Positions 34,240 to 42,949 of a stretch of DNA of 64,000 nt are shown in pieces. How positions within the stretch are numbered: the first letter of the stretch is position 1; each line of letters begins with the position of its first letter. Below the pieces are notes generated by a model. It did not search any database. It was given only the letters and a program-made list of their open reading frames with translations, and was not told where the DNA came from. The position numbers and the translations under genes were made by a program. The stretch comes from Chryseobacterium sp. 6424 (GTDB lineage Bacteria > Bacteroidota > Bacteroidia > Flavobacteriales > Weeksellaceae), in assembly GCF_003692615.1 (NCBI RefSeq), contig NZ_CP023540.1, positions 1,054,001 to 1,118,000 of the forward strand, written 5' to 3'.

Positions 34240-35655
34240 ATGCAGAAAAAACTCAAACTGTGGGATGCCACAATGCTGGTGATGGGATCTATGATTGGTA
34301 GTGGCATCTTTATCGTAAGCTCCGATATGATGCGGAACTTAGGCTCTGGCTATTGGTTAATTGCGGTTTGGGTAATTACAGCGGTGATGACAGTGGCTGC
34401 TGCAATTTCTTATGGTGAATTGTCTGCCATGTTCCCGAAAGCTGGCGGACAATACACTTACCTGACAGAAATTTTTGGCAAGATGACAGGTTTCCTTTAT
34501 GGTTGGGGCCTGTTCACCGTTATACAAACCGGTACAATTGCGGCGGTGGCGATGGCATTCGGGAAGTTTACCGCTTATCTGATCCCTGCTCTTAACGATT
34601 CGGCACCCATATTCCAAAGTGGTAGTTTCCGCATTACGTGGGTACAGATTCTGGCGATTGTCATCATTCTGCTGCTTACTTATATCAATACCAAAGGCGT
34701 AAAGAACGGAAAACTGCTGCAGAATATATTCACCGCTTCTAAGGTATTGGCATTGTTGGGCATTATCGCGTTTGGTTTTTTACTGGTGAAAGAATCGTAT
34801 TGGGTAGGTAATATGGGTTTCGGCTGGGATGCTTTTCAGGATTTTGGCCGAGAGGTAGGTAACGATTTGCTGCCCACAGGTTGGTCACCTATCAGCGGTA
34901 TCACGCTGCTGGGTGGCATTGCGGCAGCTATGGTAGGCGCTGTTTTCAGTTCTGTAGCTTGGGAGAATGTGACGTTTGTGTCGGGAGAGGTTGAGGATCC
35001 AAAGAAGAACATCGTGCGTGCTATGGTGCTGGGTACTTCCGTAGTGATGATCCTTTATCTATTGGTGAATTTGGTTTACTTAAACACGCTGGGGCGTGAT
35101 GCTATCGCATTTGCAGACAAAAACCGCCCTGCAGTCGCCGTCTCAGAGGTTATCTTAGGTAACGTGGGAACCGTCGTGATGGCAGTTTTAGTCATGGTCT
35201 CTACGTTTGGCTGTATCAATGGTTTGGTATTAGCTGGCGCGCGTGTTTTTCAAACGATGGCAAAAGACGGACTTTTCTTTAAAGCTGCCATACAGAATAA
35301 CCGCCACGATGTGCCTGAAAAATCATTATGGATGCAGGGTTTGTGGGCATGTGCGCTTGCATTGAGTGGCCAGTACGGCGACCTGCTTGATATGATTTCG
35401 TTCGTCATCGTACTTTTCTATATGATTACTGTCTTCGGGGTGATCTATCTTAGGGTCAAGAAACCTGCCATAGAGCGTCCTTACCGTGCCTGGCTTTATC
35501 CGCTAACGCCACTGGTATATCTTTTCATCGGGACAGCCTTCTGTGTACTGCTCATTTGGTTTAAACCTCAATATACATGGCCCGGATTCCTACTTATTTT
35601 GTTGGGTTTGCCCGTATATTGGTTTATCAACAAAAATAAAACGGATACGCAATAA
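34240..35655 (+). CDS. APC-superfamily amino-acid permease
   Basis: A 471-residue inner-membrane protein with about 12 transmembrane helices. The first helix carries the APC substrate-backbone motif MVMGSMIGSGIFIVSS (about residues 13-28). Further family stretches are LSAMFPKAGGQYTYL in TM2-3 and AWENVTFVSGEVEDPKKNI in the TM6 region. It resembles the LAT/AdiC-like branch. The substrate cannot be assigned; both uptake and exchange are possible. It stands alone behind its own -7 element, with the DUF2007-type gene 72 nt downstream. Confidence 0.9.
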   Translation: MQKKLKLWDATMLVMGSMIGSGIFIVSSDMMRNLGSGYWLIAVWVITAVMTVAAAISYGELSAMFPKAGGQYTYLTEIFGKMTGFLYGWGLFTVIQTGTIAAVAMAFGKFTAYLIPALNDSAPIFQSGSFRITWVQILAIVIILLLTYINTKGVKNGKLLQNIFTASKVLALLGIIAFGFLLVKESYWVGNMGFGWDAFQDFGREVGNDLLPTGWSPISGITLLGGIAAAMVGAVFSSVAWENVTFVSGEVEDPKKNIVRAMVLGTSVVMILYLLVNLVYLNTLGRDAIAFADKNRPAVAVSEVILGNVGTVVMAVLVMVSTFGCINGLVLAGARVFQTMAKDGLFFKAAIQNNRHDVPEKSLWMQGLWACALALSGQYGDLLDMISFVIVLFYMITVFGVIYLRVKKPAIERPYRAWLYPLTPLVYLFIGTAFCVLLIWFKPQYTWPGFLLILLGLPVYWFINKNKTDTQ

Positions 35656-35727
35656 ATTCAATATTAAACAGAACATCTTTATCAATTTACGGCACGGCCT
35701 TAGCTTCATTGCCAGAAATAATCAACA

Positions 35728-35958
35728 ATGTCTGAACTCGTCCCCATCCTGCAATCCGTGTATCTGTATGAAATAGAACTCGCAAAGTCGAAATTGGCTT
35801 CCCGCGAGATCCCCAGCTATATCAGGAATGAATATGTAAACCAGGTCGCCGTATTCCCCGTATCGCAGCATTATATTCTTGTCGTTAATGCGAATGATGT
35901 TTTTGCCGCACAAACGGTTTTAGAAGAAACATTCGAACAGGAAGACGATGGCATCTAA
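35728..35958 (+). CDS. Small DUF2007-type protein
   Basis: A 76-residue acidic protein resembling DUF2007: one short alpha-beta unit with LVPILQSVYLYEIELAKSKLASREIP at the start and a closing VVNANDVFAAQTVLEETFEQ helix. It is probably a ferredoxin-like half-domain used for binding or signalling. The role is unknown. It lacks an obvious terminator and may be read from the permease promoter. Confidence 0.65.
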   Translation: MSELVPILQSVYLYEIELAKSKLASREIPSYIRNEYVNQVAVFPVSQHYILVVNANDVFAAQTVLEETFEQEDDGI

Positions 35959-36148
35959 TCGAATTGATGTTATTTAACTCATCATGCTGCACTGTAATTT
36001 CCGTGAAGTAATGTACAGTTGTGTTATCATCCTTTATTAATAAAATCAGCCTGGCTTCAAACTGGAAAATGCATTTTGTGTAGATTCTATTCCTCAAAAA
36101 ACTAAAAAAAGCCCGCCTTTTTCCTTTTGTCTCCCCTCATAAAATCCC
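35959..36148. other. Intergenic stretch between the DUF2007-type gene and menB
   Basis: No convincing gene is seen. A minus-strand frame here overlaps the DUF2007-type gene and looks like chance. The right end holds the menB promoter. Confidence 0.4.
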
Positions 36149-36157
36149 TATCTTTGG
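36125..36157 (+). promoter_or_regulatory. Full -33/-7 promoter of menB
   Basis: TTTTG at 36125-36129, a 19-nt spacer and TATCTTTGG at 36149-36157 give the best match in the window to the Bacteroidota primary-sigma promoter. Confidence 0.7.
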
Positions 36158-36174
36158 TCAAAATTTTTTAAGCT

Positions 36175-37011
36175 ATGACCGAGTGGAAAACTGTAAAAGA
36201 ATACCAAGATATTACTTATAAAAAATGTGGTGCTGTGGCACGTATCGCTTTCAACCGCCCCGAAGTGCGCAACGCATTCCGGCCGAAGACAACCTCTGAA
36301 CTTTATGATGCCTTTTATCACGTATCCGAAGATCCATCGGTAGGCGTAGTACTCCTTACAGGTGAGGGCCCGAGTCCGAAAGATGGCGGCCATGCCTTCT
36401 GCAGCGGTGGCGATCAAAAGGCACGTGGCGAACAAGGCTATGTGGGCGAAGATGGCAGACACCGTTTGAACATCCTGGAAGTTCAGCGGCTGATCCGTTT
36501 TATGCCGAAAGTGGTCATCGCGGTTGTAAATGGCTGGGCTGTAGGCGGGGGACACTCCTTACACGTGGTCTGTGACCTTACCTTGGCGAGCGAAGAACAT
36601 GCTATCTTTAAACAAACCGATGCCGATGTCACCAGTTTCGATGGTGGGTACGGTTCTGCTTATTTGGCAAAGATGGTCGGACAGAAAAAAGCGCGCGAGA
36701 TATTCTTTTTAGGCCGAAATTACTCCGCGAAGGAAGCTGCGGATATGGGCATGGTGAACGCTGTAATCCCACATGCCGAGCTTGAAGATACCGCATACGA
36801 ATGGGCGCAGGAAATCTTAGCGAAATCCCCGATGTCTATCCGAATGCTGAAATTCGCCATGAACCTCACCGATGACGGTATGGTAGGGCAGCAGGTATTC
36901 GCGGGCGAAGCGACACGACTGGCGTACATGACCGATGAAGCCAAAGAAGGCCGAAACGCCTTCCTGGAGAAACGGAAGCCAAACTTTGGGGACAACAAAT
37001 GGATTTCTTAG
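36175..37011 (+). CDS. menB: 1,4-dihydroxy-2-naphthoyl-CoA synthase
   Basis: A 278-residue crotonase-fold enzyme of menaquinone synthesis that closes the second ring of o-succinylbenzoyl-CoA. Diagnostic features are AFCSGGDQKARG (oxyanion-hole Gly), VNGWAVGGGHSLHVVCDLTLA, and the MenB-specific DADVTSFDGGYGSAYLA segment with its catalytic Asp. The C-terminal FLEKRKPNF is also usual. It heads a likely menB-menA-UPF0173 run and has a strong promoter. Confident. Confidence 0.95.
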   Translation: MTEWKTVKEYQDITYKKCGAVARIAFNRPEVRNAFRPKTTSELYDAFYHVSEDPSVGVVLLTGEGPSPKDGGHAFCSGGDQKARGEQGYVGEDGRHRLNILEVQRLIRFMPKVVIAVVNGWAVGGGHSLHVVCDLTLASEEHAIFKQTDADVTSFDGGYGSAYLAKMVGQKKAREIFFLGRNYSAKEAADMGMVNAVIPHAELEDTAYEWAQEILAKSPMSIRMLKFAMNLTDDGMVGQQVFAGEATRLAYMTDEAKEGRNAFLEKRKPNFGDNKWIS

Positions 37012-37027
37012 AAATCGCACTATTATA

Positions 37028-37073
37028 TGAAGTACGATGTATCAACTATAAAATACTAAGTACAAAGTACATT
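37028..37073 (+). repeat. Imperfect AAGTAC-type direct repeat in the menB-menA gap
   Basis: AAGTACGATGTA near the start and AAGTACAAAGTAC near the end form a degenerate AAGTAC-containing direct repeat. No function is apparent. Confidence 0.4.
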
Positions 37074-37084
37074 TTACAAAAACA

Positions 37085-38014
37085 ATGACAGATTGGATTA
37101 AAGCCGCACGCTTGCGCACATTACCGCTTTCCATCAGTGGGATTATCATGGGTTCGTTTATCGCAAGATGGAGAATCATGCAGGATGGCGGCAGTTGGGA
37201 CTGGCGAATCTTTGCGTTGGCACTGCTTGTAACGTTACTGTATCAGGTGTTGTCTAATTTTGCGAATGATTACGGTGATGGAATTAAAGGTACCGACAAA
37301 CTCAGGATAAATGAGGCAGAACAGCGTGCGGTAGCTTCAGGCAAAATTACAGCAAAGCAAATGCGAAATGCCATGGTTTTGTTTGCACTTCTGTCGTTAA
37401 TAGCTACGGTAACCTTATTATATCTCGCCTTTTTCAAGGAAGGCCTGATGCAGGAGTTTTACATTTTTGTGGGGCTTGGCATTGCCTGTATTTTGGCGGC
37501 AATCGGTTATACGGTTGGTAAAAAGCCATACGGATATATGGGCTTGGGCGATATTTTCGTCTTTGCATTTTTTGGCCTGGTTTCGGTGTGCGGAAGCTAT
37601 TTTCTGTTCACCAAAACATTTCATTGGGATATGCTTCTGCCAGCCACAGCCATTGGTATGATGAGTGCGGCAGTGCTGAATCTCAACAACATGCGCGATA
37701 TTGAAAGTGATGCGCTTAGTGGGAAGAAAACACTCGCGTTGCGGATGGGTTTCCGTTACGCAATGGTGTACGAAATCGTTTTGCTACAGCTTCCGCTGAT
37801 CCTGATGCTTGTTTTCATGATGATGAATGGCCTGCACGAACAGGGTAACTACTATGCCTTTATTTTCTTCATCCTTGTTTTTCCCATGACTGCGCTCAGA
37901 AGAAAGATCATGACAACCCGCGAGCCTCGTGAGCTGGATCCGTATCTAAAACAGGTTGGGATCTTCACATTGGTGATGAGTTTGCTGGTAGCGTTCGGAC
38001 TTAATTATTTTTAA
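37085..38014 (+). CDS. menA: 1,4-dihydroxy-2-naphthoate polyprenyltransferase
   Basis: A 309-residue UbiA-superfamily membrane enzyme that attaches the polyprenyl tail to DHNA in menaquinone synthesis. Eight to nine hydrophobic helices are seen. The two Asp-rich motifs that bind Mg-diphosphate are NFANDYGDGIKGTD (about residues 58-71) and NNMRDIESDALSGK. The N-terminal ARLRTLPLSISGI is also typical of MenA. It follows menB by 73 nt, and the next gene starts 13 nt later. Confidence 0.94.
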   Translation: MTDWIKAARLRTLPLSISGIIMGSFIARWRIMQDGGSWDWRIFALALLVTLLYQVLSNFANDYGDGIKGTDKLRINEAEQRAVASGKITAKQMRNAMVLFALLSLIATVTLLYLAFFKEGLMQEFYIFVGLGIACILAAIGYTVGKKPYGYMGLGDIFVFAFFGLVSVCGSYFLFTKTFHWDMLLPATAIGMMSAAVLNLNNMRDIESDALSGKKTLALRMGFRYAMVYEIVLLQLPLILMLVFMMMNGLHEQGNYYAFIFFILVFPMTALRRKIMTTREPRELDPYLKQVGIFTLVMSLLVAFGLNYF

Positions 38015-38027
38015 AAAAACATCAAAA

Positions 38028-38708
38028 ATGAAAATACAATATCTTGGGCAGAACTGCTTTCTGCTTACCTACAAGGGTAAAAACATCCTTACTGACCCAT
38101 TCTACTACCATGGCAAAGCCGAATCTGGCTTTGATATACTTGCGCAACAGATTGATTATGTTTTGATTACCCACGCGCACGGGGATCACACAGCGGATGT
38201 TGCGGATGTGCTGCAGCATTATCCGGAAGCACAACTTATTGGTCAGCCAGAAATCTGTGGATATTTCGGTCACCCGCATGCGGTTGATCTAAATATAGGC
38301 GGTTCCACCAAAATAGAGGACCTTGAAATTTCGATGGTCTCTGCCAGTCATACCAGTTCGTTCCCCGACGGAACTTATGGCGGTGAACCCAGTGGTTATA
38401 TGTTCAGTTTCCCTGAGAAAAACATCTATTTTGCAGGTGATACAGGCGTAATGGCAGATATGGCCATATTTCCACAACTTTATGGCGCGATAGACTTGGC
38501 TATTCTTCCCGTAGGTGGTCATTACACGATGTGCGCTAAAAATGCAAGTTTCGCGGCGTCTGAATTACTGAAAACAAATAAAGTGATTGGCTGCCATTTC
38601 GATACCTTCGCACCGATTGAGATTAACCATGAAACTGCAAAAAAGCATTTTGAAGAAAAAGGAGTGGAGTTGATATTACCTAAGTTGGGAGAAACCTTTA
38701 AATTTTAG
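38028..38708 (+). CDS. Metallo-beta-lactamase-fold hydrolase, UPF0173 type
   Basis: A 226-residue cytoplasmic protein with the metallo-beta-lactamase fold. The HxHxDH motif appears as THAHGDHT (about residues 46-53). Later metal ligands are the Asp in YFAGDTGV and the His in IGCHFDTF. The N-terminal KIQYLGQNCFLLTYKGKNILTDPF matches the UPF0173 metal-dependent hydrolases. The substrate is unknown; its place after menA may be incidental. Spacing of 13 nt suggests co-transcription with menB-menA. Confidence 0.88.
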   Translation: MKIQYLGQNCFLLTYKGKNILTDPFYYHGKAESGFDILAQQIDYVLITHAHGDHTADVADVLQHYPEAQLIGQPEICGYFGHPHAVDLNIGGSTKIEDLEISMVSASHTSSFPDGTYGGEPSGYMFSFPEKNIYFAGDTGVMADMAIFPQLYGAIDLAILPVGGHYTMCAKNASFAASELLKTNKVIGCHFDTFAPIEINHETAKKHFEEKGVELILPKLGETFKF

Positions 38709-38712
38709 GCAT

Positions 38713-38813
38713 AAAAAAATGGCAAGCGATCTACATCACACCGCTACAACCGTTTACCTTTGCTGCGTTCCCACCCTGGAGGATTCACAGGAGCTGGTTG
38801 TGTAGGACTTGCC
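38713..38813 (-). ncRNA. ffs: Signal recognition particle RNA (small bacterial type)
   Basis: On the minus strand, the ends pair as GGCAAG/CTTGCC (38813-38808 with 38726-38721). The conserved tip is GTGGGAACGCAGCAAAGG, holding the GGAA tetraloop, its short closing stem and the AGCA symmetric loop that binds Ffh. A T run (38719-38713) follows the 3' end as a terminator. A -7 element TATCTTTGC lies directly upstream. The length of about 93 nt fits the small eubacterial SRP RNA that guides Ffh to membrane-protein nascent chains. The 5' end is estimated. Confidence 0.85.
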
Positions 38814-38816
38814 GGT

Positions 38817-38825
38817 GCAAAGATA
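38817..38825 (-). promoter_or_regulatory. -7 promoter element of the SRP RNA
   Basis: On the minus strand TATCTTTGC matches TAnnTTTG and ends 4 nt before the inferred RNA 5' end. Confidence 0.6.
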
Positions 38826-38887
38826 GGGCTTTAAATTAAATTTCAAAATTTACAAATAAAAAAAATATAGTTATTAAAATATTTAGC

Positions 38888-39466
38888 ATGGTAAAAAGTG
38901 TATATGGTGTTGGTTTTCTGCTGTTTGTAGCCACGATGGTAATTTTCTTTGCCATGTATTTTTTCGGGATGAATACCGAATATTTCAACAATTCTTTGCT
39001 TATCAATGCATTTTTATTGCCTGCGGTGTATTTGGCAGGGGCGTATTATTCGGTGCATATAGAAAAGAAAAAAGGCTTTCCCATGGGTTTTCGCGAGGTG
39101 TTCGGGCGGGCATTCAAACCGATGTTTTTCGGTGGGCTGCTTTCGGTGCTCGCGATGTTTTTATTTCTGAATTTTGCAGATCCTGCCGCTAAGGATTTAC
39201 TTAATTATCAATACATTGAAAGACAGAAGACCGAGCTTAACAAGGAATATGTAAAAGCCAAAACCGGCCTTGCGGATAAAGAGGCACAGGCTGAGCTGGA
39301 GCGTAAATATCAGGAAAGGCTGCAAAGTTTTTCCCCGGAAATGATCAAAGGGAAAGATATGTTTACCCTCCGCCAGTTTTTCTATTACTTTGCCGCGATT
39401 TTGGTTTTCTATGTGATCCTCTCGGTGTTTTTTGGCAGTTTTTTCCGTAATAAACCTACTGTATAA
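38888..39466 (+). CDS. DUF4199 membrane protein
   Basis: A 192-residue inner-membrane protein with four hydrophobic helices (about residues 6-28, 37-55, 78-98, 167-187). A charged, probably coiled-coil segment rich in Lys/Glu lies between helices three and four (IERQKTELNKEYVKAKTG). This layout fits DUF4199, a Bacteroidota family of unknown function. The glycosyltransferase gene follows after 30 nt, so the two are probably co-transcribed, a pairing common in flavobacteria. Confidence 0.82.
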   Translation: MVKSVYGVGFLLFVATMVIFFAMYFFGMNTEYFNNSLLINAFLLPAVYLAGAYYSVHIEKKKGFPMGFREVFGRAFKPMFFGGLLSVLAMFLFLNFADPAAKDLLNYQYIERQKTELNKEYVKAKTGLADKEAQAELERKYQERLQSFSPEMIKGKDMFTLRQFFYYFAAILVFYVILSVFFGSFFRNKPTV

Positions 39467-39496
39467 CTCATTAACTAATATAATTTTAAAATATTC

Positions 39497-40447
39497 ATGA
39501 ATTTATCGATCATCATACCGCTGCTTAATGAAGAAGATTCGCTGGAGGAATTGTTTTCCAGGATAGATCAGGTGTGCCGTTTTGCCAACCTCAGCTATGA
39601 AGTTTGGTTCGTAGATGACGGCAGTATAGATCTTTCCTGGAGCATCATCGAAAACCTGAAAGTGCAGCATCCGCAGATTCATGGCATCAAATTCTCGCGT
39701 AATTACGGCAAATCGCAGGCTTTACATGCCGCTTTCGAGCGTGCGCAGGGCGAAGTCATCATCACTATGGACGCGGATTTGCAAGATTTTCCTGAGGAAA
39801 TTCCTGAACTTTATAAAATGGTAAAAGAGGAGGATTACGACATCGTGTCTGGCTGGAAGAAAAAACGTTTCGATAACGTGATGACTAAAAATTTGCCATC
39901 CAAGCTCTTCAATGCCGCTGCGCGTAAGGTCTCCGGCGTATATCTGCACGACTTTAACTGTGGGCTGAAGGCGTATAAAAAGCAAGTCGTAAAATCTATT
40001 GATGTTTACGGCGATATGCACCGTTATATCCCGGTCCTTGCTGCCAATGCAGGTTTCAGGAAGATTACCGAGAAAGAGGTGCAGCATCAGGCAAGGCCTT
40101 ATGGAACGTCAAAATTTGGGACCGAAAGATTCGTGCGCGGCTTCCTTGATCTCATTACACTTTGGTTTGTGAGCCGTTTCGGTGGCCGGCCGATGCATTT
40201 TTTCGGTGCTGTGGGGACGTTGATGTTCATCATAGGGTTTCTGTCGGCATTTTGGTTAGGACTTTCAAAACTGATAGATGTTTCCCGTGGTATCTATGGT
40301 CATCTGCTCACCAATAATGCCTGGTTTTTTATTGCTTTAACGATGATGATCCTCGGAACATTGCTCTTTATTGCCGGCTTTTTAGGAGAAATGATTATCC
40401 GCAGTAACCGTACCCACAAAAATTATAATATTGAAGAAGTGATTTAG
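39497..40447 (+). CDS. GT2 polyprenyl-phosphate glycosyltransferase-like protein
   Basis: A 316-residue membrane-anchored glycosyltransferase family 2 protein. The GT-A domain shows FVDDGSIDLSW (about residues 38-48) and the DxD-type metal site TMDADLQDFPEEIPEL. Two C-terminal hydrophobic helices (about residues 235-258 and 272-298) resemble GtrB/DpmS-like enzymes that transfer sugar from nucleotide sugar to undecaprenyl phosphate. The exact sugar is unknown. It overlaps or abuts the next gene (TAG then TGATG). Confidence 0.88.
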   Translation: MNLSIIIPLLNEEDSLEELFSRIDQVCRFANLSYEVWFVDDGSIDLSWSIIENLKVQHPQIHGIKFSRNYGKSQALHAAFERAQGEVIITMDADLQDFPEEIPELYKMVKEEDYDIVSGWKKKRFDNVMTKNLPSKLFNAAARKVSGVYLHDFNCGLKAYKKQVVKSIDVYGDMHRYIPVLAANAGFRKITEKEVQHQARPYGTSKFGTERFVRGFLDLITLWFVSRFGGRPMHFFGAVGTLMFIIGFLSAFWLGLSKLIDVSRGIYGHLLTNNAWFFIALTMMILGTLLFIAGFLGEMIIRSNRTHKNYNIEEVI

Positions 40448-40449
40448 TG

Positions 40450-41151
40450 ATGAAGCAGCTGTTATCTGTGTTATTGGCATGTACACTCCTGGCATGTGGT
40501 AAAATGAAACCCGAAGGCGAAATTGAAAGTAAAGACTTCCGTGTGGAAGATTTTGTCAATTTGGATCTGAAAGGGAAGTTCCGGCTTTTTTATGTGAAAA
40601 GCGACAGTAGCTTTGTGAATGTAGAAACGTACCCGAACATCCTCAATAATTTGAATATCAATGTAAAAGATCAGACGTTAAGCATCGCGGAGCGGCGTGA
40701 GACTCGCGGAACTGATTTTTATAACGTTACCGTGTATTCTAAATATGATCTTCAGCAGGTTTCTGTAGCAGACTCCGTAGAAATTAATATTTCAAGTGAA
40801 ATAAATACCGATAATTTTCGGCTGAATTTAAAAAATAACAGTAAATTTATTGGGTCGGTTAAGTCGCGCCGCGCGGAAGTGGATATGAGTGATAAAAGCC
40901 TCGCGAATTTCTTGGGCAGCACTGAAAATGCAGTACTGAAAATAGCAGATTCAGCCAGCCTTCTTTCACCTTATTGGTTGCTCGGCAATTTGACCATCGA
41001 CTCAAAAAACGGTAATTACGCAGAAGTTAACGTAAGAGATTCATTGAAAGGAACCGTTAAGAACACCGCTAAGATGATTTATTACAACGATCCGATACGT
41101 GCCTTCAAAATCGACCCAACCGCGCAGGTACAGCACAGAAAATTACAGTGA
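40450..41151 (+). CDS. GIN-domain (DUF2807-type) lipoprotein
   Basis: A 233-residue protein with a lipoprotein signal peptide ending in the lipobox LLAC (about residues 14-17). A repeated beta-strand body follows, matching the head-GIN/DUF2807 beta-helix pattern (DFVNLDLKGKFRLFYVK near the start, then repeated short strands). It is probably an outer- or inner-membrane-anchored surface or periplasmic protein of unknown role. The ATG at 40450 is 2 nt after the glycosyltransferase stop; a GTG overlapping that stop is an alternative start. Confidence 0.82.
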   Translation: MKQLLSVLLACTLLACGKMKPEGEIESKDFRVEDFVNLDLKGKFRLFYVKSDSSFVNVETYPNILNNLNINVKDQTLSIAERRETRGTDFYNVTVYSKYDLQQVSVADSVEINISSEINTDNFRLNLKNNSKFIGSVKSRRAEVDMSDKSLANFLGSTENAVLKIADSASLLSPYWLLGNLTIDSKNGNYAEVNVRDSLKGTVKNTAKMIYYNDPIRAFKIDPTAQVQHRKLQ

Positions 41152-41185
41152 CAGCAACTCATTAAAGTTATTAAACATTACAGAT

Positions 41186-42904
41186 ATGACAACCTTAGAA
41201 AAAGCACAGCTTTGGCTTAGCGAAACCTTCGATCAGGACACCAGAACGACCATTGAACATTGGATTAAAACCAACTCTGAAGATCTGGAAGATTCCTTTT
41301 ACCGCGAACTGGAGTTCGGTACCGGCGGTATGCGCGGCATTATGGGCGTGGGCACCAACCGTCTTAACAAATATACCCTTGGCCAGGCCACACAAGGTCT
41401 TGCGAACTATCTACATACCCAGTTCCCCGGCGAGGAAATAAAAGTGGCAATCGCTTATGACGTCCGCAACAACTCAAAAGAATTCGGTAAAATGTGTGCC
41501 GATGTGCTTACGGCCAATGGCATCAAAGTTTTGCTTTTCAAGGAACACCGCCCGACACCCGAATTATCGTTTACCGTTCGCGATAAAAAATGTAACGCTG
41601 GGATCGTACTCACAGCTTCCCACAACCCACCGGAGTATAACGGCTATAAAGTATATTGGAATGACGGGGCGCAGATTGTACCCCCACATGATGATGCCAT
41701 TATACGCGAGGTATATTCTGTAAAGTTTGAAGACATTAAATTTGAAGGGAATGATAATTTAATTGAATGGATTGGCGAAGAACAGGATGCGGTGTACATT
41801 GATGCTTGTATGGAAAATTCGCTGTATCAGAAGGATAAGATAGGTTATAATAATTTGAATATCGTATTCACCTCTATTCACGGCACTACCTATAAAACCA
41901 TTCCGCAGGCATTGAAAAAGGCAGGTTTTACGAAAGTTGATTTTGTAACCGAGCAAATGATCCCAAGCGGTAATTTCCCGACCGTCGCTTCCCCGAATCC
42001 GGAAGAACCTGCAGCACTTGAAATGGCGCTTGACCTGGCCAGGATTACCAACGGCGACATCGTCATCGGTACCGATCCCGATGGTGACCGATTAGGTATT
42101 GCGGTAAGAAACCTACAGGGCGAAATGCAGTTGCTGAACGGTAACCAAACCAACACCATTTTAACATATTACATCCTCGACCAGTGGCAAAAAGCCGGTA
42201 AAATTACAGGTAAAGAGTTCATTGGCTCTACCATCGTAACATCAGATATTTTCTTTGATATTGCTAAAAAATTCGGTGTTGACTGTAAAGTTGGGCTCAC
42301 CGGCTTCAAATGGATCGGAAAAATGATCCGCGAGCACGAGGGCACTGAAAAATTCGTGTGTGGAGGCGAAGAAAGTTTCGGCTTTATGACCGGGGATTTC
42401 GTGCGAGATAAGGATTCTTGCGGCTCTATTCTTCTGGCATGTGAAATTGCCGCCTGGTGTAAAGCCAACGGTAAGACGATGTACCAATATATGATTGAGA
42501 TCTACAAAGACCTCGGCATGTATTATGAAGGCCTCATCAATGTAGTGAAGAAGGGCAGAAGCGGCGCAGAGGAAATTCAGCAGATGATGAAGAACTTCCG
42601 CGAGAATCCACCGGCGGTCATCGCAGGCTCCAAAATCGCTGAAGTGAAAGACTTCCTAGAGCAGACTTCCCTGCATCTACCCGAAAACCGAAAGTCTGTG
42701 ATGGATGAGATCCCGAAATCCAACGTTTTGATCTATTACACCGAAGATGGCACCAAAGTTTGCGTACGGCCATCTGGTACAGAGCCGAAGATAAAATTCT
42801 ACGTTTCGGTAAAAGATAATATTACCTCGGAACAGGAGTTCAGTGAGAAACTCTTGATACTTGAAGAAAAAATCAGTCAGGTAAAGGCCGACCTAAAACT
42901 TTAA
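41186..42904 (+). CDS. Phosphohexomutase (phosphoglucomutase/phosphomannomutase family)
   Basis: A 572-residue cytoplasmic alpha-D-phosphohexomutase. Visible features are the phosphoserine loop TASHNPPEYNGYKVYW (about residues 138-153), the metal loop GTDPDGDRLG, the sugar loop CGGEESFGFM and the C-terminal phosphate-binding RPSGTEPKIKFYV. It interconverts hexose 1- and 6-phosphates, probably glucose. The start at 41186 was chosen; upstream frames overlap the GIN gene. A hairpin follows the stop. Confidence 0.92.
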   Translation: MTTLEKAQLWLSETFDQDTRTTIEHWIKTNSEDLEDSFYRELEFGTGGMRGIMGVGTNRLNKYTLGQATQGLANYLHTQFPGEEIKVAIAYDVRNNSKEFGKMCADVLTANGIKVLLFKEHRPTPELSFTVRDKKCNAGIVLTASHNPPEYNGYKVYWNDGAQIVPPHDDAIIREVYSVKFEDIKFEGNDNLIEWIGEEQDAVYIDACMENSLYQKDKIGYNNLNIVFTSIHGTTYKTIPQALKKAGFTKVDFVTEQMIPSGNFPTVASPNPEEPAALEMALDLARITNGDIVIGTDPDGDRLGIAVRNLQGEMQLLNGNQTNTILTYYILDQWQKAGKITGKEFIGSTIVTSDIFFDIAKKFGVDCKVGLTGFKWIGKMIREHEGTEKFVCGGEESFGFMTGDFVRDKDSCGSILLACEIAAWCKANGKTMYQYMIEIYKDLGMYYEGLINVVKKGRSGAEEIQQMMKNFRENPPAVIAGSKIAEVKDFLEQTSLHLPENRKSVMDEIPKSNVLIYYTEDGTKVCVRPSGTEPKIKFYVSVKDNITSEQEFSEKLLILEEKISQVKADLKL

Positions 42905-42910
42905 CCTAAA

Positions 42911-42946
42911 AACCTTCGGAGTCCGCTCCGGAGGTTTAAATATTTT
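42911..42946 (+). terminator. Hairpin after the phosphohexomutase gene
   Basis: An 11-bp stem AACCTTCGGAG/CTCCGGAGGTT (one G-T pair) with a 4-nt loop is followed by an AT-rich tail with only short T runs, so its terminating strength is uncertain. Confidence 0.6.
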
Positions 42947-42949
42947 AGT

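Noticed and set aside
35885..36097. A 70-codon minus-strand frame after the DUF2007-type gene
   Set aside because: Overlaps the end of a better-supported gene and has no coherent hydrophobic pattern or domain.
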